This document shows, piece after piece, positions 7,878 through 16,969 of a stretch of 27,902 bases of DNA. Below the pieces are notes generated by a model that saw nothing but the letters and a program-made list of their open reading frames with translations, was not told where the DNA came from and made no database searches. The stretch lies in NCBI GenBank assembly GCA_045118075.1, contig JBGUOI010000116.1, positions 1 through 27,902 on the forward strand. Direction: 5' to 3'. The stretch is from Merdiplasma sp045118075. Lineage in GTDB: Bacteria; Bacillota; Clostridia; Lachnospirales; Lachnospiraceae. The translations under genes and the position numbers were made by a program. Numbering within the stretch: position 1 is the first letter of the stretch; every line of letters begins with the position of its first letter.

Positions 7878-7915
7878 AAGGGGTCAGGCACCTTTCGTAC
7901 TTCACAGTGTGAAAG
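7877..7915 (+). repeat. Short dispersed palindromic element, copy A
   Basis: The element has two parts. The head is GGGGTCAGGCACC (7880-7892). The tail is TTTCGTACTTCACAGTG followed by TGAAAG, which folds on itself (CTTCACAGTGTGAAAG). A related copy lies at 17289-17325, with the same tail direction but the head inverted. It begins at the stop codon of the GH120 gene and ends 22 bases before the SRAP start codon. It may be a REP-like element; no function is shown. Confidence 0.6.
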
Positions 7916-7937
7916 CAAACCTGCCGAAGGAGGCATT

Positions 7938-8579
7938 ATGTGCTGCAGATACCTTGTTGATCTCTCCCCCGAGCTGCGGCCTTTCATCGAGGCTGCCAGG
8001 GGATCCAAGCTTGCTTATAAGATGGTCCATGATCTTGGCCGCCCGGTCGTTGAACAGGGGGAAGTAAAACCGACGGATATCGCCCCGGTCATCGCGACCG
8101 GCGCGCACGGCGGACAGGCTGCTTTCCCGATGATCTGGGGATTTAACCAGCCCGACAATGATACGACCAGACGCTCGCATCCGCTGATCAACGCCCGCTC
8201 CGAGACCGCCGCCGTAAAGCCCACTTTCCGGGAATGCTGGCAGCGGCGGCGCTGCATCATCCCGGCCGCCTGCTATTTCGAGTGGGAACACCTTGCCGGA
8301 CCGGGCGGGACGAAAAAAACGGGCAAAAAATATGCCATCCAGCCGGCGGGGGAAACCGTCACCTGGATGGCAGGGTTATACCGTATTGAGGAAGGCTTTC
8401 CGCATTTCACTGTTCTGACAAGAGAGCCTTCCGCAGAACTTTCCGTGATTCATGACCGCATGCCGCTTATCCTCCCCGGGGAGGTTATATCGACATGGAT
8501 CGATCCAAACACTTCCCTGGAGACGATCAGCAGGATCGCACAGGAAGCCTGCACGGATATGATGTTTGAGAGGGCTTAA
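7938..8579 (+). CDS. yedK: SRAP-domain abasic-site protein (YedK/HMCES family)
   Basis: The protein has 213 residues and spans a complete SRAP domain. After removal of Met1 the N-terminal residue is Cys2, the residue that forms a thiazolidine crosslink with abasic sites in single-stranded DNA. Other conserved elements are 'LINARSETA' (Asn/Arg DNA contacts), 'RCIIPAACYFEW' with the catalytic Glu, and 'IHDRMPLIL' with the catalytic His. The start is unusual: MCCRY, where MCGR is the commoner form, so a second Cys follows the catalytic one. A GGAGG site precedes the ATG. It should protect single-stranded DNA at replication forks. It is transcribed on its own, with a strong terminator overlapping its stop codon. 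Confidence 0.92.
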   Translation: MCCRYLVDLSPELRPFIEAARGSKLAYKMVHDLGRPVVEQGEVKPTDIAPVIATGAHGGQAAFPMIWGFNQPDNDTTRRSHPLINARSETAAVKPTFRECWQRRRCIIPAACYFEWEHLAGPGGTKKTGKKYAIQPAGETVTWMAGLYRIEEGFPHFTVLTREPSAELSVIHDRMPLILPGEVISTWIDPNTSLETISRIAQEACTDMMFERA

Positions 8580-8599
8580 AAGGCCCTCTCTTGTTTTTT
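8568..8599 (+). terminator. Terminator of the SRAP gene
   Basis: Stem GAGAGGGC (8568-8575) pairs with GCCCTCTC (8583-8590), followed by TTGTTTTTT. The stop codon lies in the loop. On the minus strand the same stem is not followed by a T run, so it is not a good terminator for the convergent PFOR gene. Confidence 0.85.
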
Positions 8600-8608
8600 A
8601 TATTATTC

Positions 8609-11600
8609 TTATTTCCCGGCCAGCTCTTCATATCTTGCCTTCGCCTGCTCTGCCCCCTTCGCAAACAGGGACTTCGCATTCTCCGGGAAGGATCTCTTTA
8701 AAGAGGCATACCTCACTTCGCCGTCCAGGAATTCCTCATAGGGGATGCTGGGCTTCTTGGAATCGAGCGTAAATTTCGGCTCCGCTGTCGGATTATAGCG
8801 GTACAGGTGCCAGTAACCGGCCTCGACGGCGCGCTTCATTTCATCCTGCACCTTTGCCATGCCGCACTTCAGTCCGTGGGACTGGCAGGGAGCGTAGGCG
8901 ATGACCACGCTCGGCCCGTCAAAGGCTTCCGCTTCTTTCAGGGCTTTTACGAGCTGATTATAGTCCGCGCCCATCGCGACCTGCGCAACGTAAACGTTGC
9001 CATAGGTCATCAGCATACCGCCCAGATCTTTCTTGGGACGGCGTTTGCCGGATGCGGTAAACTGCGCCACCGCGCCGATCGGCGTCGCCTTGGAGGACTG
9101 TCCGCCGGTGTTTGAGTAAACTTCCGTATCGACGATCAGCACGTTGATGTTCTCGCCGCTGGCGATCACGTGGTCAAGGCCGCCAAAGCCGATATCGTAA
9201 GCCCAGCCGTCGCCGCCGAACATCCAGAAGGTCTTCTTGGTGAGCTGGTCTTTAAACTGAAGGATTCTTGCAGCCTCTTTATCAGACGCCGCAAGCGGCT
9301 CGAGCGATGCGATCAGCGCATTGCTCTTTGCCGGCGAAGCGGAAAAATCATCGTAAGAAGCAAGCCAGCTTTCCATTGCGGCAGCAACTTCTTCCCTGCC
9401 GCCTTCTGCCCGGCACTTTTCCAGATACGCTTCAATGCGGATCTTCTGGGCTTCCCTCTGCTGACGCACGGACAAGGCCATGCCCAGGCTGAATTCAGCG
9501 TTATTCTCAAAAAGCGAGTTCGACCAGGCCGGCCCGTGCCCTTCCTTGTTCACGGTGTAGGGAATACCCGGCATAGCTGCGCCCCAGGCCTGCGAGCAGC
9601 CCGTTGCGTTGGCCCAGTAGACTCTGTCACCGTACAGCTGGGTGAGAAGCTTCGCGTAAGGCGTTTCACCGCAGCCCGCGCAGGCGGCGGAGAACTCGAC
9701 CAGCGGCTGGCGGAACTGGCTTCCCTTCACACTGTAGGGATCGAACACATCGCCCTTGTCGGAAAGACCGAGCGCGTAATTCCAGGTTTCGATATCAGCC
9801 GGCACCTTGTCGGCGCTCACCATGGTCAGCGCTTTTTCCGGAGCCGGGCAGCAGTTCTGGCAGCTTCCGCAGCCGGTGCAGTCCAGAACACTGATCTGCA
9901 GGCTGTAAGTATATCCGGCAGCCGCACTGCCTTTAGCGCCGGTCATCTTCATTCCCTCAGGCGCCGCATTCTTTTCATCCTCGGACAAAAGGAACGGACG
10001 GATGACCGCATGCGGACAGACATAGCTGCAGCGGTTGCACTGCAGACATTTTTCCGGATCCCATACCGGGACGCGGGTCGCGATTCCGCGTTTTTCGAAA
10101 GCGGTCAGGCCCATGTCCATCACGCCGTCCACGTATCCGGCAAAAGTGCTGACCGGCAGGTCATCACCTTTCTGCATGTTGATCGGATCAAGAATCTTTG
10201 TGACCACCTCGGGCACATCTCTCTCCGGTGCCTTCTCATCGGCGCACTCAGCCCAGGAAGCGGGTACTTCAACTTCCACCAGGCCGTTTCCGCCCGCATC
10301 GACCGCTGCCAGGTTCCTGGCCACCACCTCATCGCCCTTGGCGATATAGGTCTTTGTCGCCGCCGCCTTCATATATTCCACGGCATCCTCCACCGGGATG
10401 ATATCCATCAGATGGAAGAACGCGGACTGCAGCACCATGTTGTAGTGATTTCCAAGTCCCAGCTCGTTTGCGATCTTCACCGCGTCGATCGTGTAGAAAC
10501 GGATGTTTCTCTTTGCGAGTTCACGTTTGGCTTTCGCCGGCAGATGAGCTTCAAGGGCGTCTCCGCTCCACGGGCAGTTGAGCAGGAAGATTCCGCCGGG
10601 CTTGATCTCTGAGACGATATCAAAGTTTTCGATATAAGTCGGGTTATGACAGGCCACGAAATCCGCGTTCCGCACAAAATAGGAGGCACGGATCGGACCC
10701 GGGGCGAACCGAAGGTGGCTCTTGGTGACACCGTAAGATTTCTTGGCATCATACTCAAAATAAGCCTGCGCAAACTTGGTCGTATGGCTGTTGATGATCT
10801 CGACCGTATTTTTGTTGGCGCCGACGGTACCGTCGGAACCAAGACCCCAGAACTTGCAGCTGACAGCGCCTTCATCGGGAACCGACCAGCCTTCGGGCTC
10901 GGGCAGGGACAAGTGCGTTACATCGTCAAAGATACCGATCGTAAAGCTGTTGACGGGAGCATCCTTCTTCAGGTTCTCAAATACCGCGAAGATCTGCCCG
11001 GGTGTCGTGTCTTTGGAGGAAAGGCCGTAGCGTCCGCCCACGACGGTCACATCGGCGCGTCCTCTCAGGGCTGTGCACACATCCTGGTAGAGCGGTTCGC
11101 CGGCACTGCCCATCTCCTTCGTGCGGTCAAGCACGGCGATAGCTTTGCAGGTTTCCGGAATTGCGTCCATAAATCGACAAACATCGAACGGTCTGAAAAG
11201 ATGCACCTGGATGAAGCCGACCTTCTCGCCTTTTGCCAGAAGCGCATCGACCGTCTCCTGAACGCATCCGCTCACCGAGCCCATCGCCACGATCACACGC
11301 TCGGCGTCAGGTGCGCCGTAATAGTTGAACAGGTGATATTCGCGGCCGGTCAAGGCGCTGATGCGGCCCATGTAATCTTCCACGATGTCAGGAAGCTGTG
11401 CGTAGGCGCCGTTGTTCGCCTCGCGGACCTGGAAATAGATATCGGAATTCTGCACCGTTGCGCGCAGCATCGGATGTTCCGGATTGAGTGCGTGGGCACG
11501 GAAGGCATCCAGTGCCTCCTCGTCCAGCATCGACTTAAGATCCTCATAGCTGATCTGTTCGACTTTGCTGATCTCATGAGAGGTCCGGAAACCGTCAAAG

Positions 11601-12118
11601 AAATGCAGGAACGGGATCCTTCCCTTGATGGCTGACAGATGCGCCACACCGGCCAGATCCATGACCTCCTGCACGCTGCCGGTCGACAGCAGCGCAAATC
11701 CTGTCTGGCGGCAGTTCATCACGTCGGAGTGATCACCGAAGATCGAGAGCGCATGAGTGCCCACGGTGCGGGACGCCACATGAAGCACGCCCGGCAGGCG
11801 TTCGCCCGCGATGCGGTGAAGCACCGGAAGCATAAGCATCAGGCCCTGCGAAGAAGTAAAACTCGATGAGAGCGCTCCGGTCTGCAGCGCGCCGTGTACA
11901 GCCGCTGCCGCACCGGCCTCGGACTGCATCTCGATCAGCCGGACCGTCTGCCCGAACAGGTTCTTTTTCCCCTTCGCCGACCACACGTCCGTCTTGCCCG
12001 CCATCGGCGAAGAAGGCGTGATGGGATAAATAGCGGCGATCTCGGTGAACGCGTAAGCCACATAGGCTGCCGCTTCATTTCCGTCCACCGTTACGTAATT
12101 TCTGGTCTTGTCACTCAT
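8609..12118 (-). CDS. nifJ: Pyruvate:ferredoxin (flavodoxin) oxidoreductase
   Basis: The protein has 1169 residues, the usual length of single-chain PFOR. The N-terminal domain has 'YPITPSSPMA', whose Thr contacts pyruvate, and 'ASRTVGTHALSIFGDHSDVM'. These mark the enzyme as pyruvate-type rather than a general 2-oxoacid oxidoreductase. Two [4Fe-4S] motifs follow near residues 692 and 745: 'CLQCNRCSYVCPHAV' and 'CTGCGSCQNCCPAPEKAL'. The thiamine diphosphate domain has 'ACAGCGETPYAKLL', 'NATGCS' and 'GGDGWAYDIGFGG'. The third cluster's distal Cys fits 'CQSHGLKCGM'. It converts pyruvate and CoA to acetyl-CoA, CO2 and reduced ferredoxin, reversibly. The start overlaps the amidohydrolase stop (ATGA), and an AGGAGG lies six bases upstream. 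It is the last gene of the T-box operon, an unusual setting for PFOR. Confidence 0.96.
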   Translation of the reverse strand: MSDKTRNYVTVDGNEAAAYVAYAFTEIAAIYPITPSSPMAGKTDVWSAKGKKNLFGQTVRLIEMQSEAGAAAAVHGALQTGALSSSFTSSQGLMLMLPVLHRIAGERLPGVLHVASRTVGTHALSIFGDHSDVMNCRQTGFALLSTGSVQEVMDLAGVAHLSAIKGRIPFLHFFDGFRTSHEISKVEQISYEDLKSMLDEEALDAFRAHALNPEHPMLRATVQNSDIYFQVREANNGAYAQLPDIVEDYMGRISALTGREYHLFNYYGAPDAERVIVAMGSVSGCVQETVDALLAKGEKVGFIQVHLFRPFDVCRFMDAIPETCKAIAVLDRTKEMGSAGEPLYQDVCTALRGRADVTVVGGRYGLSSKDTTPGQIFAVFENLKKDAPVNSFTIGIFDDVTHLSLPEPEGWSVPDEGAVSCKFWGLGSDGTVGANKNTVEIINSHTTKFAQAYFEYDAKKSYGVTKSHLRFAPGPIRASYFVRNADFVACHNPTYIENFDIVSEIKPGGIFLLNCPWSGDALEAHLPAKAKRELAKRNIRFYTIDAVKIANELGLGNHYNMVLQSAFFHLMDIIPVEDAVEYMKAAATKTYIAKGDEVVARNLAAVDAGGNGLVEVEVPASWAECADEKAPERDVPEVVTKILDPINMQKGDDLPVSTFAGYVDGVMDMGLTAFEKRGIATRVPVWDPEKCLQCNRCSYVCPHAVIRPFLLSEDEKNAAPEGMKMTGAKGSAAAGYTYSLQISVLDCTGCGSCQNCCPAPEKALTMVSADKVPADIETWNYALGLSDKGDVFDPYSVKGSQFRQPLVEFSAACAGCGETPYAKLLTQLYGDRVYWANATGCSQAWGAAMPGIPYTVNKEGHGPAWSNSLFENNAEFSLGMALSVRQQREAQKIRIEAYLEKCRAEGGREEVAAAMESWLASYDDFSASPAKSNALIASLEPLAASDKEAARILQFKDQLTKKTFWMFGGDGWAYDIGFGGLDHVIASGENINVLIVDTEVYSNTGGQSSKATPIGAVAQFTASGKRRPKKDLGGMLMTYGNVYVAQVAMGADYNQLVKALKEAEAFDGPSVVIAYAPCQSHGLKCGMAKVQDEMKRAVEAGYWHLYRYNPTAEPKFTLDSKKPSIPYEEFLDGEVRYASLKRSFPENAKSLFAKGAEQAKARYEELAGK

Positions 12119-12960
12119 AACAAACCTCCTGCTCCTTCATCCTGCTTTTCTGATACGTTCTCCTCAGGAAGTCCGTACAGCCTGGTGCAGGTACGCCAGA
12201 AAATATCTTCGATCTCTTCCTGTTCCAGATCAAGAGATTGATAAAAATCGATCTCACGCTGCTGAGTCCAGTAAGGATAATCCGTTCCGAACATGACCCT
12301 TTCCGATCCGTAAGAGCGGATCATCTCCACAGCCGTCTCCGGCTTAAACCAGTAGGACGAGGAAGACGTATCCACGATCAGGTTCGGAAAATCCGGCAGG
12401 AGCCTGCGGGCTTCATCCCATACGCTCCAGCCGCCGAAGTGGGCCCCGATAAACTTCAGGTCCGGAAATTGTCTTAGTACGTTCGCGATCCTGCCCGGAT
12501 TGGAATTATCAAACCGCGAATCCCCGGTATGTACCAACACCGGAAGGCCGCTGCTCTGGCACATCTCATAGATGCGCATGGCTTTTGGTTCGTCCGCCTT
12601 GAAGCGCTGGGTGTCCGGGTGGAGTTTGACTCCCTTTAAGCCGAGCGCGTAGAGCTCATTAAAATCTGCCTCCAGGGTCTCCGAATCAGGATGCAGGCTG
12701 CCCAGTCCCGTAAAGATATCCGGATGGGAATCCGCCTGCCGGGCAATAAAGTAATTGACACTTTTAACATGCCTTGGCAGGATCGCCACCGAATGGACGA
12801 CGTACCGGTTGATTCCGCATCCGCGTCCGGTCCTGATCAGCGTTCTTACCGAACCGTCAGGGTGCTTTTCCGGCAGCTGGCCGTAAAATGTTTCAATAGA
12901 TTCGACCGCTTTTTTGGCCACTTCATCCGGATAGATATGACAGTGGCTGTCGATCATCAT
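12115..12960 (-). CDS. Amidohydrolase-2 family metal-dependent hydrolase
   Basis: The protein has 281 residues from the first of two tandem ATG codons at 12960, seven bases after the stop of the acyl-CoA synthetase fusion. No good Shine-Dalgarno is visible, so translation is probably coupled. The TIM-barrel motifs of COG2159 amidohydrolases are present: 'DSHCHIYPDE' (metal-binding HxH), 'KGVKLHPDTQ', 'LPVLVHTGDSRF' (His ligand), 'FIGAHFGGW' (His) and 'VMFGTDYPYW' (catalytic Asp). The family includes ACMSD-type decarboxylases and hydrolases of lactones or amides, so the substrate cannot be read from the sequence. An open frame continues upstream of the chosen start, but it would overlap the fusion gene and shows no family features there. 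Confidence 0.85.
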   Translation of the reverse strand: MMIDSHCHIYPDEVAKKAVESIETFYGQLPEKHPDGSVRTLIRTGRGCGINRYVVHSVAILPRHVKSVNYFIARQADSHPDIFTGLGSLHPDSETLEADFNELYALGLKGVKLHPDTQRFKADEPKAMRIYEMCQSSGLPVLVHTGDSRFDNSNPGRIANVLRQFPDLKFIGAHFGGWSVWDEARRLLPDFPNLIVDTSSSSYWFKPETAVEMIRSYGSERVMFGTDYPYWTQQREIDFYQSLDLEQEEIEDIFWRTCTRLYGLPEENVSEKQDEGAGGLL

Positions 12961-12967
12961 CCGCGGG

Positions 12968-15466
12968 TCATGCTGTTTCAATCTTTGCCTCTTTCTGGAG
13001 CCCGAGCTTCTCGATCGCCTGCTCTCGCATCTTGTATTTCTGGATCTTTCCGGCATCATTCATCGGGAAGCCGTCCACAAACTCGATATACTTGGGCACT
13101 TTGTGCTTGGCCATATGTTCAAGCACGTATTTCTTCATTTCTTCAACGGTCATCTCCTCGCCGTCCTTTAAGATGATGCAGGCCATGATTTCTTCTCCCA
13201 TTGCCTTGTCGGGCACGCCGATGACCTGAACATCGCTCACCTTCGGATGCGTGTAGATGAATTCCTCGATCTCCTTGGGGTAAATGTTCTCGCCGCCGCG
13301 GATGATCATATCTTTAAGACGCCCGGTGATTCTGTAGTTGCCTTCCGGCGTGCGGCAGGCCAGGTCGCCGGTGTGCAGCCAGCCGTCTTTATCGATGGCA
13401 GCCGCCGTGGCCTTGGGCATCTTATAATAACCTTTCATGATGTTGTAGCCCCTGGCTACGAACTCGCCGACCACATTGTCGGGGCAGTCCTCGCCGGTCT
13501 CGGGATCCACGATCTTGCATTCCACCTCCGGGAAGGCGCTTCCGACCGTAGTCACACGCACTTCCAGCGAGTCGGTGGTCCGGCTCATGGTACATCCCGG
13601 GGAAGCCTCGGTCTGGCCGTAGACGATGACGATCTCGCTCATATGCATCTTTTCCACCACGTCTCTCATCACAGCGATCGGGCAGGGGCTGCCGGCCATG
13701 ATGCCGGTGCGCATATGGGAGAAATCCGTCTTCGGGAAATCAGCGTGGGACAGCATCGCGATGAACATCGTAGGCACTCCGTGGAACGCCGTGATGTGTT
13801 CGTTGTGGATGCAGGCCAGCGACGATTTCGGTGAGAAGTACGGCAGCGGCAGGATCGTCCCGCCGTGCGTCATGGTCGCCGTCATCGCGAGCACCATGCC
13901 GAAGCAGTGGAACATCGGCACCTGGATCATCATGCGGTCTGCAGTGGACAGGTCCATGCCGTCTCCGATGCACTTGCCGTCATTGACGATGTTATAGTGG
14001 GTGAGCATGACTCCCTTGGGGAATCCCGTGGTACCGGATGTGTACTGCATGTTGCAGACATCGTTCACATCCACCGCAGCTGCCATCCGCTTGACTTCGG
14101 CATCCGGCGTCCGCTCGGCATATCCGAGCATCTTCTTCCAGGTCAGCGCACCGGGCATGGAGAAGCCGACGGTGATGACGTTGCGAAGGAACGGAAGCCT
14201 CTTTGCGCGAAGCGGCTCTCCGCTCTTCGTATCTTTCAGCTCGGGACAGAGCTCGTTGATGATCTCACGGTAGTTGGAATCGCGGTAGCCGTCGATCATC
14301 ACCAGTGTATGGGTATCCGACTGGCGAAGCAGGTACTCCGCCTCGTGGATCTTATATGCGGTATTCATCGTCACCAGGATCGCACCGATCTTGGTGGTCG
14401 CCCAGAAGGTCAAAAACCAGGCGGGCACGTTCGTCGCCCAGATCGTCACTTTCGATCCGGCCCGGACGCCCAGGGCGATCAGGGCGCGGGCAACTTCATC
14501 GACATCGTCCCTGAACTGGCTGTATGTACGCGTGTAATCAAGCGTTGTGAAGCGGATCGCCTGCTGATCCGGGAACTGCTCGACCATCGTGTCGAGCACC
14601 TGCGAAAAGGTCTTCTCGATCAGGGCTTCCTTTTTCCAGACATACCGGCCGGTATGCTGATTGTTCCAGTAAAGATGCTTGCGGTGGCGCCTCGTTCCCT
14701 CGAAGCGGCTCATGCAGCTGACGAAATGAGTCAGGATGATCTCAAGGTCCGAAAGTTCCTTCATCCACTCCGGGTTCCAGACGATGGAGATAAACCCGTC
14801 ATAGTTGACCGAGCGCAGCGCGTTCATCAGGTCCATGATCGGCAGCTCGCCTTCGCCCATCAGCTCGGGAACGGGCATCCCGTCCTTCGAGACATAATCG
14901 TAGATATGGACATGACGCACATAGGCTCCCAGGTTCGTGATGGTGGTCTCCGCATCTTCATTGCCTTCGATGCAGGTTCCCGCCATGTTCCAGAGCGCTG
15001 CCAGGCGGTCGTCCGCAAAATGGTTGAGCACATCGCGAAGTGCCTGTGTATCCACAAACGGACCGATCGTCTCGACGACCAGCGTCACGGGGGACGATCC
15101 GACCATCTCGATCAGCTGCGCGATCTTATCGATGCACAGCTGTTTGTCCCTGCTGTACGTATGGATACCGATCAGTTCGATTCCCAGGTCGGTCGCGACG
15201 CGGACAGACTCGGCCATCTCGCGCTCAAATCCGGGATGAGTGAAATCCACCGCTGTATCCAGGCAGGGGATCGTCAGGCTGTGATTGCTTAAGAAACGGC
15301 GCGTCCGGCCGGCCAGCTCGGGATTGGTCGGGCTGTTTTTTCCCTGGAAGATCCGATCTTCCACGTTGTAGATCTCGATTCCCTTCAGCCGGGTGTCCTG
15401 CGCGGCTTCGCAGAATTCTTTCCAGCTCCTGCCGCCCCAGTTCTTAATGGAATATGACAACTTCAA
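12968..15466 (-). CDS. Fusion protein: sugar-isomerase-like TIM barrel plus acyl-CoA synthetase
   Basis: The protein has 832 residues. The start is TTG at 15466 with a perfect AGGAGG eight bases upstream. Residues 1 to about 260 resemble xylose-isomerase-like TIM barrels of sugar-phosphate isomerases/epimerases: 'LKGIEIYNVED', 'LGIELIGIHTYS', 'LVVETIGPFVDT', 'YVRHVHIYDYV' and 'GFISIVWNPEW'. In that last strand the family usually has a metal-binding Glu ('EWE'), absent here. Residues from about 285 to 820 form a complete adenylating enzyme: 'YTSGTTGFPKGVML' near 475, 'YGQTEASPG' near 618, 'GWLHTGDLA', 'GRLKDMIIRGGENIYPKE' near 722, and the catalytic Lys in 'GKIQKYKMRE' near 808. The second half should activate a carboxylic acid to its CoA thioester with ATP. 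Neither substrate is known. The fusion is uninterrupted and sits in a four-gene operon. Confidence 0.88.
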   Translation of the reverse strand: MKLSYSIKNWGGRSWKEFCEAAQDTRLKGIEIYNVEDRIFQGKNSPTNPELAGRTRRFLSNHSLTIPCLDTAVDFTHPGFEREMAESVRVATDLGIELIGIHTYSRDKQLCIDKIAQLIEMVGSSPVTLVVETIGPFVDTQALRDVLNHFADDRLAALWNMAGTCIEGNEDAETTITNLGAYVRHVHIYDYVSKDGMPVPELMGEGELPIMDLMNALRSVNYDGFISIVWNPEWMKELSDLEIILTHFVSCMSRFEGTRRHRKHLYWNNQHTGRYVWKKEALIEKTFSQVLDTMVEQFPDQQAIRFTTLDYTRTYSQFRDDVDEVARALIALGVRAGSKVTIWATNVPAWFLTFWATTKIGAILVTMNTAYKIHEAEYLLRQSDTHTLVMIDGYRDSNYREIINELCPELKDTKSGEPLRAKRLPFLRNVITVGFSMPGALTWKKMLGYAERTPDAEVKRMAAAVDVNDVCNMQYTSGTTGFPKGVMLTHYNIVNDGKCIGDGMDLSTADRMMIQVPMFHCFGMVLAMTATMTHGGTILPLPYFSPKSSLACIHNEHITAFHGVPTMFIAMLSHADFPKTDFSHMRTGIMAGSPCPIAVMRDVVEKMHMSEIVIVYGQTEASPGCTMSRTTDSLEVRVTTVGSAFPEVECKIVDPETGEDCPDNVVGEFVARGYNIMKGYYKMPKATAAAIDKDGWLHTGDLACRTPEGNYRITGRLKDMIIRGGENIYPKEIEEFIYTHPKVSDVQVIGVPDKAMGEEIMACIILKDGEEMTVEEMKKYVLEHMAKHKVPKYIEFVDGFPMNDAGKIQKYKMREQAIEKLGLQKEAKIETA

Positions 15467-15497
15467 GGCTAATTCCTCCTAAATCTGTTGCAAGGCC

Positions 15498-16907
15498 TCA
15501 GTTTTCCTCGTAGACGATCTTGTTCAGCGCACTGATATAGGCGCGGATCGATGCTCCGATGATGTCCGTGGAGATACCGTTTCCGGAATATACTCTTCCG
15601 TCGGCACGCAGCTTCACGAGAGCGCTGCCCATGGCGTCGCGTCCCTCGGTCACGGTCTGGATCTGGAAATCATCCAGTTCATAGTGATGACCGATGATCT
15701 GCTCGATCGCCAGGAAAGCCGCATCGATGGGGCCGTCGCCCACTCCCACGCCGCGAAGCTTTTCGCCGTCCCTGGTAAGGAGGATATTCGCGGTGGCGGT
15801 GATCACGTTGCCGCTGTTAATTACATAATTTTCGATATGATAGGTGCTCGGGACCTGCAGCGCACTGCTGGCTACGATCGCATCGAGCTCTCTCGTTCCC
15901 ACAAAATGCTTCTTGGACGCAACGCGCATGAATGCCTCATAGACCGTTGCGTTGTCTTCCTCGCTAAGCTCATATCCGAGCTGTGCTACCACGCCGATCA
16001 CATCACCTATCGTGGCATTCTCATCAAGGACGACACCTGCGCTCTCGCCGATGCCCACATTTTCGAACAGGCTCTCCGACTTCTCCTGGGGCTTGACCAT
16101 CCATGAAAGCTGGGAGACCGCGCGGCCAAGCTCGGTCGTGCGAAGCCCGGTGCTGATGCCAAGGTCATGTCCCTTGGTCTCCACAAAGCGGGCCATCTTC
16201 TCAAGCGTAACAAATCCGGCCGGAAGCGCCGTTGTCTTCACGCCGTCCGCGCCGTCGGCAACGGCGAATGCCGCGCATGCAGCAGCCATATCCATGGTGT
16301 CGTTCGTCTGTACATACAGTTCTTTCCCGGCAAGGGAAGGAGCCTTTTCTTTCAGCTGGCTGATGAATGCGGCAAACTCATCGGGCATCATGACACCCGC
16401 GGTATCGCAAATCGTCACGCAGCAGGCACCTTCGCTGATCGCTTTCTCAACCGCCTGGGCCAGGAAATCGATCTCCGCGCGGGTGGCATCCACTGCCGTA
16501 AACATCACGTTTTCGCAATAGAAGCGGCTGCGCTTTACGATCTCACCGATCGCCTCAAGCATCGCCGGCGCCTTTTTATGGCAGGTATACTCCATCTGCA
16601 CCGGAGAGACCGGCGCGATCACATTCAGCTGCGGGGACCTGGCACTGCGGATGCTCTCCCAGGTCTGTTCCACGTTGCCCGAAGCGATCTCGATATCCGC
16701 GCTCACGGTGGTTTTGACCGTGGCAGCGATCGTCTTGTTGGAGAGCTCATCAGCCTTTGAATTTCCAAGGGCCGGCAGCTCGATCGCATCCACTTTCAGC
16801 CTGTCCAGAAGCTTCGCGATCTCCAGTTTCTCTTTAAATGACAGCACGCTGCCTCTGATGGCGCTGCTCTTGCTCAGTGTCATGTCGATCAGTTTCACCG
16901 TTCTCAT
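15498..16907 (-). CDS. Isopropylmalate-synthase-like protein with lost catalytic motifs
   Basis: The protein has 469 residues from the ATG at 16907, with GAGGAGG seven bases upstream; the frame open further upstream is T-box leader. The N-terminal TIM barrel is related to 2-isopropylmalate/homocitrate synthases ('FTAVDATRAEIDFL', 'VTICDTAGVMMPDEF'). The strand-1 motif, normally TLRDGEQ, reads 'DMTLSKSSAIRG'. The HxHND metal motif reads 'YVQTNDTMDMA', and the GERAGN element is absent. The last 120 residues are a well-preserved LeuA dimerisation/regulatory domain, including 'VGVGDGPIDAAFLAIE' and 'GISTDIIGASIRAYI'. The barrel is unlikely to perform the acetyl-CoA condensation, while leucine-type ligand binding may persist. 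It is the first gene of the T-box operon, 31 bases before the fusion gene. Confidence 0.82.
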   Translation of the reverse strand: MRTVKLIDMTLSKSSAIRGSVLSFKEKLEIAKLLDRLKVDAIELPALGNSKADELSNKTIAATVKTTVSADIEIASGNVEQTWESIRSARSPQLNVIAPVSPVQMEYTCHKKAPAMLEAIGEIVKRSRFYCENVMFTAVDATRAEIDFLAQAVEKAISEGACCVTICDTAGVMMPDEFAAFISQLKEKAPSLAGKELYVQTNDTMDMAAACAAFAVADGADGVKTTALPAGFVTLEKMARFVETKGHDLGISTGLRTTELGRAVSQLSWMVKPQEKSESLFENVGIGESAGVVLDENATIGDVIGVVAQLGYELSEEDNATVYEAFMRVASKKHFVGTRELDAIVASSALQVPSTYHIENYVINSGNVITATANILLTRDGEKLRGVGVGDGPIDAAFLAIEQIIGHHYELDDFQIQTVTEGRDAMGSALVKLRADGRVYSGNGISTDIIGASIRAYISALNKIVYEEN

Positions 16908-16923
16908 ATAAAACCTCCTCAAT

Positions 16924-16969
16924 AAAAAAGCCCCGGGAGATTCAGACACATCGTCTGAACCTCCGGGAC
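16924..16969 (-). terminator. T-box-controlled terminator
   Basis: On the minus strand GTCCCGGAGGTTCAGAC pairs with GTCTGAATCTCCCGGGGC (one mismatch region), followed by six T (complement of 16924-16929). It is the terminator alternative to the T-box antiterminator. Confidence 0.88.

Noticed and set aside
9170..10612. A 480-codon open frame on the plus strand
   Set aside because: It is antisense to the PFOR gene, has no recognisable domain and a composition rich in Arg and His typical of a shadow frame in GC-rich coding DNA.
13865..15292. A 475-codon open frame on the plus strand
   Set aside because: It is antisense to the TIM-barrel/acyl-CoA synthetase fusion, which has strong family motifs; the antisense frame has none.
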